The translations under genes were made by a program, and so were the position numbers. Shown piece by piece: positions 27,259-36,369 of a stretch of 64,000 bases of DNA. The DNA is from Pasteurellaceae bacterium RH1A (GTDB taxonomy: Bacteria; Pseudomonadota; Gammaproteobacteria; Enterobacterales; Pasteurellaceae), in contig CP015195.1 in NCBI GenBank assembly GCA_012221805.1, positions 2,250,447-2,314,446 of the forward strand. The letters are read 5' to 3'. Positions within the stretch are counted from its first letter, which is position 1. Each line of letters opens with the position of its first letter. The notes below the pieces were generated by a model, which was given only the letters and a program-made list of their open reading frames with translations, searched no databases and was not told where the DNA came from.

Positions 27259-27768
27259 ATCAACCAAACACACAGAAGCCTGCCCAGAATGCGGTGCGGC
27301 CCTTCAAATCAAGCGGGGCAAGCAGGGCCTATTCTTGGGTTGCACGGCCTACCCAGCCTGCCATTACCTCAAGCCCCTACAGCAAAACAGCCGCATTCTC
27401 AAAACCCTTGATGAAGCCTGCCCCAATGCCAAGCCCCCCTACAACTCAAACAGGGCAGCTTTGGCCTTTTTATTGGTTGCAGTGCCTATCCTGACTGCCA
27501 TTTTATTGTGCATGAAGAAAGCGAGGCTGAGGAAAGTTTTGATTGCCCTGAATGCAAAAGCCATAAATTAGTGGCCCGCCGAGGCCGTTCGGGCAAGACC
27601 TTCTACGGCTGCACGGGCTTTCCCGATTGCAAGTTCACCCTAAGTGCCAAGCCTGTCGCCAAAACCTGTCCCCAGTGTGGTGGGCCTTTAGCCATTCCTA
27701 AAAAGCAGGGCTACCAATGTATCAACAAGGCCTGCCAACACCTTTTTAATGATCAAGACCATGAATAA
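27245..27768 (+). CDS. Multi-zinc-ribbon protein (YrdD / topoisomerase I C-terminal type), frameshifted
   Basis: Zinc fingers of the topoisomerase I C-terminal type run through two frames. [16 protein letters not shown] and [10 protein letters not shown] lie in the first frame (27245 on). [27 protein letters not shown] and CPQCGGPL lie in another frame from about 27425. Adding one C to CCCC at 27421-27424 joins them as [18 protein letters not shown] and [15 protein letters not shown], giving 174 residues with four ribbons, as in E. coli YrdD. It probably binds DNA or RNA. It overlaps yqfB by 14 bases and tsaC by 8. Confidence 0.85.
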
Positions 27769-28315
27769 TTTTTCCCCTATTGTTGAAGCCCTCCAAGCAG
27801 ACCAAGTAGTGGCCTACCCCACGGAAGCCGTCTTTGGCCTGGGCTGTAACCCCCAAAGTGAAGAGGCCGTCAGAAAACTCCTGGCCCTTAAACAACGCCC
27901 TGAAGAAAAGGGCTTGATTATCCTTGCCCACGACCTTAGCCTGTTTTTACCCTATATTGATGCAAGCCGCTTAGGTGATAAGGAATGGCGGAAGCTTGAA
28001 AACGTGGGTGAACAGGCCATTACTTGGATTGTGCCGGCCAAGGCCAGTGTGCCCCGCTACCTCAGGGGCCAGTTTGACAGCATTGCGGTTCGCCTTTGCC
28101 ACTTGCCTGCTGTGGTAGAACTCTGCCAGGCCACAGGCTTTGCCCTGACCTCGACCAGTGCCAACCTGACAGGCCAGCCCCCCTGCCGCACGGCCGAGGA
28201 AGTCCACCAGCAATTCGGCCCAGACTTCCCTGTACTTGATGCGCCTACAGGCGGCAGAAGCAAGCCATCAGAAATTCGTGATATTTTTAGCCAGCATATT
28301 TTTCGCCAAGGATAA
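27761..28315 (+). CDS. tsaC: Threonylcarbamoyl-AMP synthase TsaC
   Basis: A 184-residue YrdC-domain protein that makes threonylcarbamoyl-AMP for the t6A37 tRNA modification. [27 protein letters not shown] and [12 protein letters not shown] are intact. The ATG at 27761 is preferred over 27749 because family members start just before the N-F-x-x-I-V stretch. In the usual yrdD-tsaC-aroE order. Confidence 0.95.
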   Translation: MNNFSPIVEALQADQVVAYPTEAVFGLGCNPQSEEAVRKLLALKQRPEEKGLIILAHDLSLFLPYIDASRLGDKEWRKLENVGEQAITWIVPAKASVPRYLRGQFDSIAVRLCHLPAVVELCQATGFALTSTSANLTGQPPCRTAEEVHQQFGPDFPVLDAPTGGRSKPSEIRDIFSQHIFRQG

Positions 28316-28318
28316 GCC

Positions 28319-29131
28319 ATGCACCACTACGCCGTCTGGGGCAATCCTATTGCCCAAAGTAAATCCCCCCGCATTCACCAACTTTTTGCCCAACAAGCGG
28401 GTAAAAACCTGCAATATCTTGCAAAATTAGGCAGCGAGAGCGAGTTTGAAAAGGAACTTGAAGCCTTTTTCGCCCAGGGTGCCCAGGGCTGTAACATTAC
28501 CGCCCCCTTTAAGGAGCGGGCCTTCCGTCTTGCCCACCTCCATAGCGAAACCTGCCTCTTGGCTGAGGCCTGCAACACTCTAAAACGTCTAGAAGACGGC
28601 AGACTTTATGCCGACAACACAGACGGCAAGGGCTTAAGTGCCGATTTAGCACGCCTGGGCTGGCTTAAGCCCCAACAAAAGGTCTTGATTTTGGGAGCAG
28701 GGGGGGCGACCAAGGGCGTCTTGCTGCCTCTCTTACAGGCCCAACAAAACATCACCCTTTATAATCGCACCCATGAGAAAGCGGTTGAGCTGGCCCAAAA
28801 ATTTGCAAATTTTGGCCAAATCCAGGCCGCTTGTTGGGAAGAATTGGTCAATCAATCCTTTGATCTGATTATCAACGCCACCTCCCTAGGCCTTGCAGGC
28901 AAGTGTGTGGAACTGCCGGCCCAACTCCTTAAATCCGCCAAGATCTACGATATGCAATATGCTCTAGGCCAGAATACGCCCTTTTTAAATTATGCCAAAA
29001 GCTGTGGCGCAGAAGCCCTGGCTGATGGGCTGGGCATGCTGGTCGGCCAGGCCGCCCATGCCTTTGCCCTCTGGGAGGGGGTTATGCCCGAGATTGAGCC
29101 TGTCCTTAAACAGCTTCAGGCGGAAATGTAA
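28319..29131 (+). CDS. aroE: Shikimate dehydrogenase AroE
   Basis: A 270-residue NADP-dependent enzyme of the chorismate pathway. GNPIAQSKSPRIH binds shikimate, FKERAF contains the catalytic Lys, and LGAGGATKGVLLPLL is the dinucleotide loop, followed by YNRTHEK. It starts three bases after tsaC. Confidence 0.97.
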   Translation: MHHYAVWGNPIAQSKSPRIHQLFAQQAGKNLQYLAKLGSESEFEKELEAFFAQGAQGCNITAPFKERAFRLAHLHSETCLLAEACNTLKRLEDGRLYADNTDGKGLSADLARLGWLKPQQKVLILGAGGATKGVLLPLLQAQQNITLYNRTHEKAVELAQKFANFGQIQAACWEELVNQSFDLIINATSLGLAGKCVELPAQLLKSAKIYDMQYALGQNTPFLNYAKSCGAEALADGLGMLVGQAAHAFALWEGVMPEIEPVLKQLQAEM

Positions 29132-29238
29132 GCCGCAACTTTTTCTGCATAAAATTTGATTTAGGTAAAATTCGCCCCTTTTGTGCTAGGAAGCAAAGCC
29201 GTAAAATATACCTCTTTTTTACTATTCGAGGTCTTTTT

Positions 29239-30570
29239 ATGCTTTATGCAGAATTTCTCTTTTTACTCTTAATGCTCTATGTCGGCAGTCGCTACGGCGG
29301 GATTGGCTTGGGCGTGGTGTCAGGCATTGGCCTGGCCATTGAGGTCTTTATTTTCCGTATGCCGCTGGGTAAGGCACCTGTTGATGTGATGCTCATCATC
29401 TTGGCGGTGGTTACCTGTGCATCCATCTTAGAAGCGGCCGGTGGCCTGAAATTTATGCTGCAAATTGCCGAACGGATTTTGCGCAGCAACCCTAAACGGG
29501 TAACCCTGCTTGGGCCTATTGTTACCTATGTGATGACCTTTATGCTGGGCACAGGTCATTCGGTCTATTCTGTTATGCCAATCATTGCAGATGTGGCCCT
29601 GAAAAATAAAATCCGCCCAGAACGCCCAATGGCGGCGGCTTCTGTAGCTTCGCAATTAGCCATCACCTCCAGCCCCCTTTCTGCGGCAGTGGCTTTCTAT
29701 CTCACCCAAATTTCAGGCATTCCAGGCTTTGAACAGGTCAGCCTGCTTAATATTATCAGCGTGACCGTGCCGGCCACCTTCTTGGGAACCTTGGCTCTAG
29801 CCCTTTACAGTATGCGCCGTGGCAAGGAGCTTGAGGACGATCCAGAATACCAACGCCGCCTGCAAGACCCTGTTTGGCGTGAGCGTATTCTCAATACCAC
29901 CAACACCACGCTGAATGAGGAACTGCCAAAGGCTGCCAAGCTCTCGGTTTACCTCTTCCTGCTTTCCTTGGTGACCATTGTGGCCATTGCTATGCTGCCA
30001 GAAATCCGCACCATTGCTGATGCCAAGAAGCCGATTTCCATGTCTCTGGTCATTCAAATGATGATGCTCTGCTTTGGTGGGATCATCTTGCTTCTGACCA
30101 AAACCAACCCACAAACCGTGCCGAATGGCGTGGTCTTTAAATCGGGTATGGTGGCTGCCATCGCCATTTTCGGGATTGCCTGGATGAGTGACACCTACTT
30201 CCAATACGCTATGCCAGAATTTAAGGCTGCGGTTACAGGTATGGTAGAACACTATCCATGGACCTTCGCCTTTGCGCTTTTCGCTGTATCGGTGGTAATC
30301 AATAGCCAAGCAGCAACAGCGGTTATGATGTTGCCGGTGGGCATTAGCTTGGGCCTAGAACCTGCCCTCTTGGTCGGTTTAATTCCAGCCACCTATGCCT
30401 ACTTCTTCATCCCTAACTACCCATCAGACATTGCGACCGTAAACTTTGACGTAACCGGCACAACCAAGATCGGCAAATACTACTTCAACCACAGCTTTAT
30501 GGTGCCAGGTTTAATCGGCGTGATTGTTGCCTGCTTGGTGGGTATGGCCATTGCCAGCGTGGTCATCTAA
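29239..30570 (+). CDS. dcuB: Anaerobic C4-dicarboxylate transporter DcuB
   Basis: A 443-residue membrane protein of the Dcu family with about 10-12 helices. LGTGHSVYSVMPIIADVALKN (given here as GTGHSVYSVMPIIAD), RPERPMAAASVASQ and GTTKIGKYYFNHSF are family signatures. It exchanges external fumarate or malate for succinate during fumarate respiration. A GAGGT Shine-Dalgarno precedes the ATG. A TTGAT-containing word at 29156 is only a half FNR site. Confidence 0.92.
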   Translation: MLYAEFLFLLLMLYVGSRYGGIGLGVVSGIGLAIEVFIFRMPLGKAPVDVMLIILAVVTCASILEAAGGLKFMLQIAERILRSNPKRVTLLGPIVTYVMTFMLGTGHSVYSVMPIIADVALKNKIRPERPMAAASVASQLAITSSPLSAAVAFYLTQISGIPGFEQVSLLNIISVTVPATFLGTLALALYSMRRGKELEDDPEYQRRLQDPVWRERILNTTNTTLNEELPKAAKLSVYLFLLSLVTIVAIAMLPEIRTIADAKKPISMSLVIQMMMLCFGGIILLLTKTNPQTVPNGVVFKSGMVAAIAIFGIAWMSDTYFQYAMPEFKAAVTGMVEHYPWTFAFALFAVSVVINSQAATAVMMLPVGISLGLEPALLVGLIPATYAYFFIPNYPSDIATVNFDVTGTTKIGKYYFNHSFMVPGLIGVIVACLVGMAIASVVI

Positions 30571-30577
30571 AAGAAGA

Positions 30578-30591
30578 TTGATCGAAATCAA
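30578..30591 (+). promoter_or_regulatory. Perfect FNR box upstream of erpA
   Basis: TTGATCGAAATCAA is an exact TTGAT-N4-ATCAA site, eight bases after the dcuB stop and 50 bases before the erpA start. A loosely fitting -10 lies in 30614-30620. Confidence 0.65.
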
Positions 30592-30607
30592 AACTTGATG
30601 GATAATA

Positions 30608-30636
30608 TCCCACATATTGATTATGTGGGATTTTTT
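30608..30636 (+). terminator. Terminator after dcuB, close to erpA
   Basis: TCCCACATA/TATGTGGGA with a four- to five-base loop and TTTTTT. It ends only six bases before the erpA ATG, so erpA either has its promoter inside this region or depends on read-through. Confidence 0.85.
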
Positions 30637-30641
30637 ATAAA

Positions 30642-30983
30642 ATGAGTGATATTGCAATTCCTCTTATCTTTACCGACGCTGCGGCAAACAAGGTAAAGAG
30701 CTTAATTGAAATGGAAGAAAATCCAGACCTCAGACTGCGTGTTTATATTACAGGTGGTGGTTGTAGCGGTTTCCAATACGGCTTCACCTTTGATGACAAG
30801 GTCAATGAAGGGGACTTAACCATCGAAAATCAAAGTGTGGGTTTGGTGGTCGATCCAATGAGTTTACAGTATTTGATTGGTGGCACCGTGGACTATGTGG
30901 AGGGCTTAGATGGCTCCCGCTTCGTGGTACAAAACCCCAATGCCAGCTCCACCTGCGGTTGCGGGTCTTCTTTCAGTATTTAA
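30642..30983 (+). CDS. erpA: Iron-sulfur cluster carrier ErpA
   Basis: A 113-residue A-type carrier with the three conserved cysteines: one in [11 protein letters not shown] and two in the C-terminal CGCGSSFSI. It delivers 4Fe-4S clusters to targets such as IspG/IspH. The start codon sits right after a terminator, and no clear Shine-Dalgarno is seen (TTTTTTATAAA). Confidence 0.93.
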   Translation: MSDIAIPLIFTDAAANKVKSLIEMEENPDLRLRVYITGGGCSGFQYGFTFDDKVNEGDLTIENQSVGLVVDPMSLQYLIGGTVDYVEGLDGSRFVVQNPNASSTCGCGSSFSI

Positions 30984-30996
30984 AGATGAGATAATC

Positions 30997-31030
30997 AAAA
31001 GCCCAAAGTGTGATGCTTTGGGCTTTTGCT
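30997..31030. terminator. Terminator between erpA and the ABC importer operon
   Basis: AAAAGCCCAAAG and CTTTGGGCTTTT form a 12-bp stem with a seven-base loop; usable from both sides. Confidence 0.9.
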
Positions 31031-31036
31031 ATATGG

Positions 31037-31804
31037 TTAGATGGAATAATCACTTTCAACCGCTACCTTGGCCTGCATGAGAAACTGCCTAGTGCGGGGT
31101 TCCTGCGGGCTTTCAAAAAAGGCCTTGGCCGTGTTTTGTTCAATAATCTTGCCCTCTGCCATCAAAATCACCCTGTCTGCCACTTCACGGGCAAACTGCA
31201 TTTCATGGGTGACAATAATCATGGTCCAGCCCTCTTGGGCTAGTAATTTTAAGGCTTGTAAGACCTCGCCCACTAATTCTGGGTCAAGTGCAGAAGTCGG
31301 TTCATCCAATAAAATAACCTCTGGCTCTACTGCCAAGGCCCGGGCAATGCCCACTCGTTGCTGCTGGCCGCCTGAGAGCTGAGAGGGGTAGAGATGGGCC
31401 TTGTCTTTCAGCCCTACCTTGGCCAAGAGTTCAAGAGCCTTGGCCCTGGCCTCTTCCTTGGATTTCTTCTGTACCACAACCATGCCTTCCATCACATTTT
31501 CCAGGGCGGTGCGGTGGGGGAAGAGGTTATATTGTTGGAAGACTATGGAGGTTTTGCGGCGTAGGGTTAGTTCATCCTTTTGGCTGACCTTTTTGCAAAA
31601 ATCCAGTGATAAATCACCGCTTGTAAAGGCCAGGGTGCCCTGATCGGGGCGTTCTAATAAATTCAGGCAACGCAAAAAAGTGGTCTTGCCCGAGCCTGAT
31701 GGCCCTAAAATGGCTACCACCTCGCCCTTTTTAAGGCTCAAATCAATGCCTTTGAGTACCTGATTGCTCTTGAAGGATTTGTGGATGTTTTTTATTTCTA
31801 GCAT
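31037..31804 (-). CDS. tcyN: Polar amino acid (cystine-type) ABC transporter ATPase
   Basis: A 255-residue ABC ATPase: Walker A GPSGSGKTT, signature LSGGQQQR, Walker B VILLDEPTSALD and the switch His in VTHEM. Last gene of a binding protein-permease-ATPase operon. The binding protein resembles FliY/TcyJ, so L-cystine or related sulfur amino acids are the probable substrate; other polar amino acids cannot be excluded. Confidence 0.85.
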   Translation of the reverse strand: MLEIKNIHKSFKSNQVLKGIDLSLKKGEVVAILGPSGSGKTTFLRCLNLLERPDQGTLAFTSGDLSLDFCKKVSQKDELTLRRKTSIVFQQYNLFPHRTALENVMEGMVVVQKKSKEEARAKALELLAKVGLKDKAHLYPSQLSGGQQQRVGIARALAVEPEVILLDEPTSALDPELVGEVLQALKLLAQEGWTMIIVTHEMQFAREVADRVILMAEGKIIEQNTAKAFFESPQEPRTRQFLMQAKVAVESDYSI

Positions 31805-31816
31805 GATGAAACCCTC

Positions 31817-32530
31817 TTACAAATGCCGTGACAATCTGGCCTCTAACCTGCCCTGTAAAAGGGATAAGACAAAACAGAAGATCCAATAAATCAAGGCCGC
31901 CTCGGTGTAAATTAGGATAAACTCATAATTGGTGGCCGTGATATTTTGGGCTACACGGAAAAGTTCTGTCACCAAAACCAGAGAGGCCAGCGAGGTATCC
32001 TTAACCGTGCTGATAAAGGTATTGGCCAGGGGCGGCACTGATACCCGCAGGGCCTGGGGCATAATGGTGCGGCTAAAGGCTTGAAAATAGTTCATGCCAA
32101 TGGCGTAAGAGGCCTCCCACTGGCCCTTGGGAATAGACAAAATGGCTGCTCGCACCGTTTCCGAAGCATAAGCCCCGATATTGAGGGAGAAAGCAATAAT
32201 GGCCGTTGGGAAGGGCTCCAACATAATGCCCACTTCCGGCAGGCCATAAAAGATAATGAAGATTTGCACCAACATAGGCGTGCCACGAATGATAGACACA
32301 TAAACCCGGCAGAGCAACTGCAAGGCCTTGATGAGGGGGCTGTCGCTGGGCATGGTACGCACCACGGCTACCAGCAGGGCAATGAGCAGGCCACTAAAAA
32401 AGGAGATGACCGCAAGGGGAATAGTGTAAAGGATTGTGGCTTCCAGCATAGGCAAAAACGAGCTGATGACCTCATCAGCTCGTTGTGCGTTCATAAAGGG
32501 AAGCGAGGCTAAAAAGCTATTTAGTGACAT
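31817..32530 (-). CDS. tcyL: Polar amino acid (cystine-type) ABC transporter permease
   Basis: A 237-residue HisM/GlnP-type permease with an EAA loop ([20 protein letters not shown]) and about five helices. ATG 32530 ([11 protein letters not shown]) lies inside the end of the binding-protein gene by 14 bases; a longer frame to 32611 would overlap that gene further and is rejected. Confidence 0.85.
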   Translation of the reverse strand: MSLNSFLASLPFMNAQRADEVISSFLPMLEATILYTIPLAVISFFSGLLIALLVAVVRTMPSDSPLIKALQLLCRVYVSIIRGTPMLVQIFIIFYGLPEVGIMLEPFPTAIIAFSLNIGAYASETVRAAILSIPKGQWEASYAIGMNYFQAFSRTIMPQALRVSVPPLANTFISTVKDTSLASLVLVTELFRVAQNITATNYEFILIYTEAALIYWIFCFVLSLLQGRLEARLSRHL

Positions 32531-33293
32531 CGTCGCCGAACCATTTGATAGAGAGTTGCGATAATGTACCCTCTGCTTGGAGTTCTTGCAAGGCCTTATC
32601 AAACTTTGCAATCAACTCGTCTTCGCCTTGAAGGAAAGTGAAGTGAGAACCCACGCTTTCATCCGCCTTGACTGCAATTTTTAAGCCTGCATTTGGGTGT
32701 TGCTTGAAATAATCCAAGACGGCAATTTGGTCATTGACGGTGGTTTCTACCCGCCCTTGTTTTACCAGCTCTAGGTTTTGTGCCAGGCTATCCACCGTGA
32801 CTAAAACCGCCCCATTTTCACGGGCCAAGGCCGTATAGTTGCTGGTGAGGGATTGGGCAGATTTTACCCCCTTAAGATCGGCAAAGGATTTGATCTTGTC
32901 GTTATCAGCACGGGTAACAATAACCGCACGAGAAAGATTATAAGGCAGGGAGAAGCTGTATTTTTTCTTGCGTTCCTCGGTTGCCCCCACTTGGTTGGCA
33001 ATCACATCAAAACGTTTGGCATTAAGGCCTGCGAACATGGCATCCCACTGGGTTTCCTTAAACTCAACCTTGAGGCCCAGTTTATCGCCGACTGCTTGGA
33101 TAACCTCAATATCATACCCTGTTAATTTGCCCTCCTTATCGTGGAAGGTAAAAGGAGCATAGGTGCCTTCGGTGCCAACCAGCAAGGTTTTGGTTTGTTC
33201 CACACGGTCACTGATTGGGCCAGCATGGACTGTAAGAGCGGTCAAGGCAAGGCCTGCACTTAAGAAGAGTTTGCTTAAAAGGGCTTTTTTCAT
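32517..33293 (-). CDS. tcyJ: Amino acid ABC transporter binding protein, cystine-type
   Basis: A 258-residue periplasmic protein with a signal peptide ending at [38 protein letters not shown] and the end [12 protein letters not shown] resemble FliY/TcyJ of E. coli. First gene of the three-gene operon. Confidence 0.85.
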   Translation of the reverse strand: MKKALLSKLFLSAGLALTALTVHAGPISDRVEQTKTLLVGTEGTYAPFTFHDKEGKLTGYDIEVIQAVGDKLGLKVEFKETQWDAMFAGLNAKRFDVIANQVGATEERKKKYSFSLPYNLSRAVIVTRADNDKIKSFADLKGVKSAQSLTSNYTALARENGAVLVTVDSLAQNLELVKQGRVETTVNDQIAVLDYFKQHPNAGLKIAVKADESVGSHFTFLQGEDELIAKFDKALQELQAEGTLSQLSIKWFGDDVTK

Positions 33294-33344
33294 TGTGATT
33301 TCCTATAAATAAAGTCTGAAAGATAGGTGGATTATAGGCAAACA

Positions 33345-33368
33345 AAAAAGGAAGGCCAATAGCCTTCC
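33345..33368 (-). terminator. Terminator of the murB-birA operon
   Basis: GGAAGGC/GCCTTCC with a five-base loop; on the minus strand it is followed by TTTTTTG. It precedes the ABC importer start region. Confidence 0.85.
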
Positions 33369-33394
33369 CTTATTTTATATAACTTTTGGTTATA

Positions 33395-34155
33395 TTACTC
33401 TGCCCTGAGCGACATTTCCCCAATGGCAAAGGCGCTTATCTGCCCATCTTGCTCCAGCAGCAATTCGCCCTTGGCGTTAATGCCCTTGGAAATGCCGTGG
33501 ATTTCGGTTTGTTCTGTAACCAGTTTTACCGCTTGATTAAAAAAGACATCAAAGCCCTGCCAGTCGGCCACATAGGGGGCAAAGCCTGTGGTGGGGTAGG
33601 TGCTTAGAGCGGTTTGTAATCGCTTGGCCAGGGTGGCGACCAGTTGGTTGCGATCTAACTGGTAGCGGGATAAGTCTGCCCAGGCCTGGGTGACTACACT
33701 TTCATCCACCTGCTTCATGCCTAGATTGAGGCCAATGCCGATAACCAGGTAAATACCAGACTTGTCCACCTTACTTTCAATCAGGATCCCGCCCATCTTC
33801 TTGCCCTGGTAGTAGATATCGTTGGGCCACTTGATCTGGATCTGCTCAACCTCCAACTCCTCAAAGGTTTGGGCAATCACCAAAGCGACTACTAGGCTAA
33901 GAGAAGAAAGATCCTGGACCTGGCTGTTGTAACGCCAGAGCATGGAAAAATAGAGGTTTTGAGACAGGGGCGAATACCACTGCCGGCCCGCCGGCCCCGG
34001 CCTGCGGTTTGGCTTTCGGCCAGGCAGAGGGAGCCGGATTCAAAGGCCTGATAGTGTTCCAGCAAATAGGCATTGGTGGAGTTGATCTCATCGAATATAA
34101 AGACCCCGCCCTGGGTCAGAGCGGCTTCGATTTGGGCTTGGTTAAAGCGGCTCAT
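33395..34155 (-). CDS. birA: Biotin--[acetyl-CoA-carboxylase] ligase BirA, frameshifted, no N-terminal HTH
   Basis: The N-terminal part ([28 protein letters not shown]) is in one frame and the rest ([32 protein letters not shown]) in another. One extra G in the minus-strand GGG at 33989-33987 restores [19 protein letters not shown] and a 253-residue ligase. The enzyme biotinylates AccB. The wing-helix repressor domain of E. coli BirA (about 65 residues) is absent, because the ATG overlaps the murB stop (ATGA), so this form should not repress bio genes. Confidence 0.9.
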
Positions 34156-35180
34156 CGGGTGGTGGCCTCGCTGTCCACCTCGCCTGTCGCCCCCATAAAG
34201 CGGACTTCTGGGTGGAGTTCTACCCCGAATTTTTCCCGTACCTGACGGCGAACTTCACGGGCCAAGTCGGCCACATCTTTTCCTACCGCATTTTCCTTGT
34301 TAATCAGTACCAGGGCCTGCTGGGTATGGACAGCTGCCCCGCCTACCTGGAAGCCCTTGAGGTTGCATTGGTCAATCAACCAGCCAGCCGGCAGTTTGAC
34401 CGAGCCATCGGCCTGTAGATAATGGGGGATGTTGGGGTAAGCGGTCTGAATTCGCTCAAAATCTGCAAAAGCCACCACTGGGTTCTTAAAGAAGCTGCCG
34501 GCATTGCCAACCTGATCTGGGTTGGGCAGCTTAGATTGGCGAACCGCACACACTTCCTCAAAGACAGCTTGAGGGGTGACGGTTTGCGGATCTAAATTGG
34601 CCAGCGAACCATAGCTGAGGACAGGCTGCCAAGCCTTGGCCAGCTTAAGGCCAACGGCTACAATGGCGTAACCTTCCTTGTACTGGTGTTTGAAGATGCT
34701 TTCACGATAGCCAAATTGGCATTGGTCAGCCGTCAGGCGGAAGGTTTCCCCCGTCTTTAAATTGAGCACCTCCACATAGTCGCAGACCCGCTCAAATTCC
34801 ACCCCATAGGCCCCGATATTTTGAATGGGGGCGGAACCCACACAGCCTGGGATAAGGGCCAGGTTTTCTAGGCCTGCCATACCTTGGGCTAAGGTCCACT
34901 GCACTAACTCGTGCCAGTTTTCCCCGCCTGCCACATGGAGGTAGTGGAAGTCAGTATCTTCTTTATGCTCAATGCCCTTAAGGCGGTTGATGATCACCTT
35001 GCCTAAAAAGTCCTCTAAAAACAGGACGTTACTGCCCTGGCCTAGGAGTAAGACAGGTTGGTTTTCTGCCTGGGCAGCCTGCCACTGACTTAATAATTGC
35101 TGGGCCGTTTCAACCTCAGCAATATGATTGGCCTTGGCCGGCAGGTGAAAGGTGTGGAAGGGGGTGAGGGATTGGTTCAT
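34152..35180 (-). CDS. murB: UDP-N-acetylenolpyruvoylglucosamine reductase MurB
   Basis: A 342-residue type I MurB flavoenzyme. FAD-binding [39 protein letters not shown] and the catalytic Ser region NAGSFFKNP are present. It reduces UDP-GlcNAc-enolpyruvate to UDP-MurNAc. murB-birA is a conserved pair. Confidence 0.96.
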   Translation of the reverse strand: MNQSLTPFHTFHLPAKANHIAEVETAQQLLSQWQAAQAENQPVLLLGQGSNVLFLEDFLGKVIINRLKGIEHKEDTDFHYLHVAGGENWHELVQWTLAQGMAGLENLALIPGCVGSAPIQNIGAYGVEFERVCDYVEVLNLKTGETFRLTADQCQFGYRESIFKHQYKEGYAIVAVGLKLAKAWQPVLSYGSLANLDPQTVTPQAVFEEVCAVRQSKLPNPDQVGNAGSFFKNPVVAFADFERIQTAYPNIPHYLQADGSVKLPAGWLIDQCNLKGFQVGGAAVHTQQALVLINKENAVGKDVADLAREVRRQVREKFGVELHPEVRFMGATGEVDSEATTR

Positions 35181-35210
35181 GTTATTGCCTTAGTTTGACC
35201 TCAAGCTGGC

Positions 35211-35392
35211 TTTCGCTCCACCCGCTTGCGGGGGAGCTGCCGAAGGCTGAGGGGGGGAATTACAAAATAAGCGGGTAGATTTTGGATAAAATTTGCAAAA
35301 AAGCAAGTATTTTCAACCGCTTGTCTAATTAACTATCGCCCCCCTCCGCCTTTGGCACCTCCCCCGTGAACGGGGGGAGGGAAGGAGATAAG
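35211..35392. repeat. GC-rich dispersed repeat family C (two arms)
   Basis: Left arm CTCCACCCGCTTGCGGGGGAG plus CTGCCGAAGGCTGAGGGGGG; right arm CCCCCCTCCGCCTTTGGCAC and CTCCCCCGTGAACGGGGGG. Between them are USS-like words (AAGCGGGT, TTGCAAAA, ACCGCTTGT). The same arms recur at 39751-39866. Confidence 0.75.
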
Positions 35393-35402
35393 GGCGTAAA
35401 AA

Positions 35403-36227
35403 TTAAGTTCGGATATACCCATCATAAATATGGGTGGCATCGCCTGTCATATAGAGCGGATGGCCGACACCGGCCCATTCGATCTGAAGCGTACCGCCTG
35501 GTAAATCCACTCGCACAGACGGATCCAAGAGGCCTTGCATAATCCCAACCGCTACCGCCCCGCAGGCCCCGCTGCCGCAGGCCTGGGTTTCACCTGCACC
35601 ACGTTCATAGACCCGCAGCTTGATATGGTTGCGGTTGATCACCTGCATAAAGCCGATATTGGCCCGCTCGGGGAAGCGTTCGTGGCTTTCCAGTAGGGGG
35701 CCAAGTTCGTTTACAGGAGCAGTTTCAAGGTCGTCCACTTGAAGAACGCAGTGGGGGTTGCCCATGGAAACCACGCCACAGAGGACGGTTTGCAGATCGG
35801 TACGCAGAATATAGTTCTTCTCGAATTTATTGGCGGTAAAAGGCACCTGAGCTGGCTCCCAAATGGGTTCGCCCATATTAACCCGCACCTGATCATTATC
35901 TTTCAGGCTTAAGACCATCTTACCCTTGGCCGTGCTGACCTTGATGTCTTTTTTGTTGATAAGGTTTTTTAGGGTCACAAAGCGGGCGAAACAACGGGCG
36001 CCGTTGCCGCACTGGGAAACCTCGCTGCCGTCAGCATTGAAGATGCGGTAGTGGAAGTCCAGTTCTGGATCGTAGGGTGGTTCGACTAATAATAGTTGAT
36101 CGAAGCCAATACCACGATGGCGGTCGGCCCATTGGCGAATCAGATCTGGAGTCAGGTAAACGTTTTGGGTGACGCCATCGATGACCATAAAATCATTACC
36201 CAGCCCGTGCATTTTGGAAAATTGCAT
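35403..36227 (-). CDS. dapF: Diaminopimelate epimerase DapF
   Basis: A 274-residue epimerase of lysine and peptidoglycan precursor synthesis. The two catalytic cysteines are in [11 protein letters not shown] and [14 protein letters not shown] 36227 with AAGGA upstream is chosen over an in-frame ATG 30 bases earlier, since [13 protein letters not shown] is the family N-terminus. Confidence 0.96.
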   Translation of the reverse strand: MQFSKMHGLGNDFMVIDGVTQNVYLTPDLIRQWADRHRGIGFDQLLLVEPPYDPELDFHYRIFNADGSEVSQCGNGARCFARFVTLKNLINKKDIKVSTAKGKMVLSLKDNDQVRVNMGEPIWEPAQVPFTANKFEKNYILRTDLQTVLCGVVSMGNPHCVLQVDDLETAPVNELGPLLESHERFPERANIGFMQVINRNHIKLRVYERGAGETQACGSGACGAVAVGIMQGLLDPSVRVDLPGGTLQIEWAGVGHPLYMTGDATHIYDGYIRT

Positions 36228-36265
36228 ATTGTGTCCTTTCAAATTTACAACCATCAACGAATTTC

Positions 36266-36307
36266 TTGATCTAGGTTATGGCTGCCACTTGGGTTTATTG
36301 CTATCAT
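36266..36307 (+). promoter_or_regulatory. Candidate FNR-activated promoter of the second dcu gene
   Basis: TTGATCTAGGTTAT (36266-36279) has one perfect FNR half site. An extended -10 TGCTATCAT (TATCAT 36302-36307) sets +1 near 36314, putting the centre of the FNR-like site at -41.5, the class II position. The second half site is poor. Confidence 0.4.
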
Positions 36308-36369
36308 TAGCCTGTTTATAACAGGTCTATTTACCCTATTCTATCATTTAAACTTAAAAAGGTAACAAT

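Noticed and set aside
27294..27494. Separate 66-codon gene in the zinc-ribbon locus
   Set aside because: It is an out-of-frame shadow of the repaired zinc-ribbon reading frame.
29156..29169. FNR site before dcuB
   Set aside because: TTGATTTAGGTAAA has only one half site and no well-placed -10; too weak to list as a feature.
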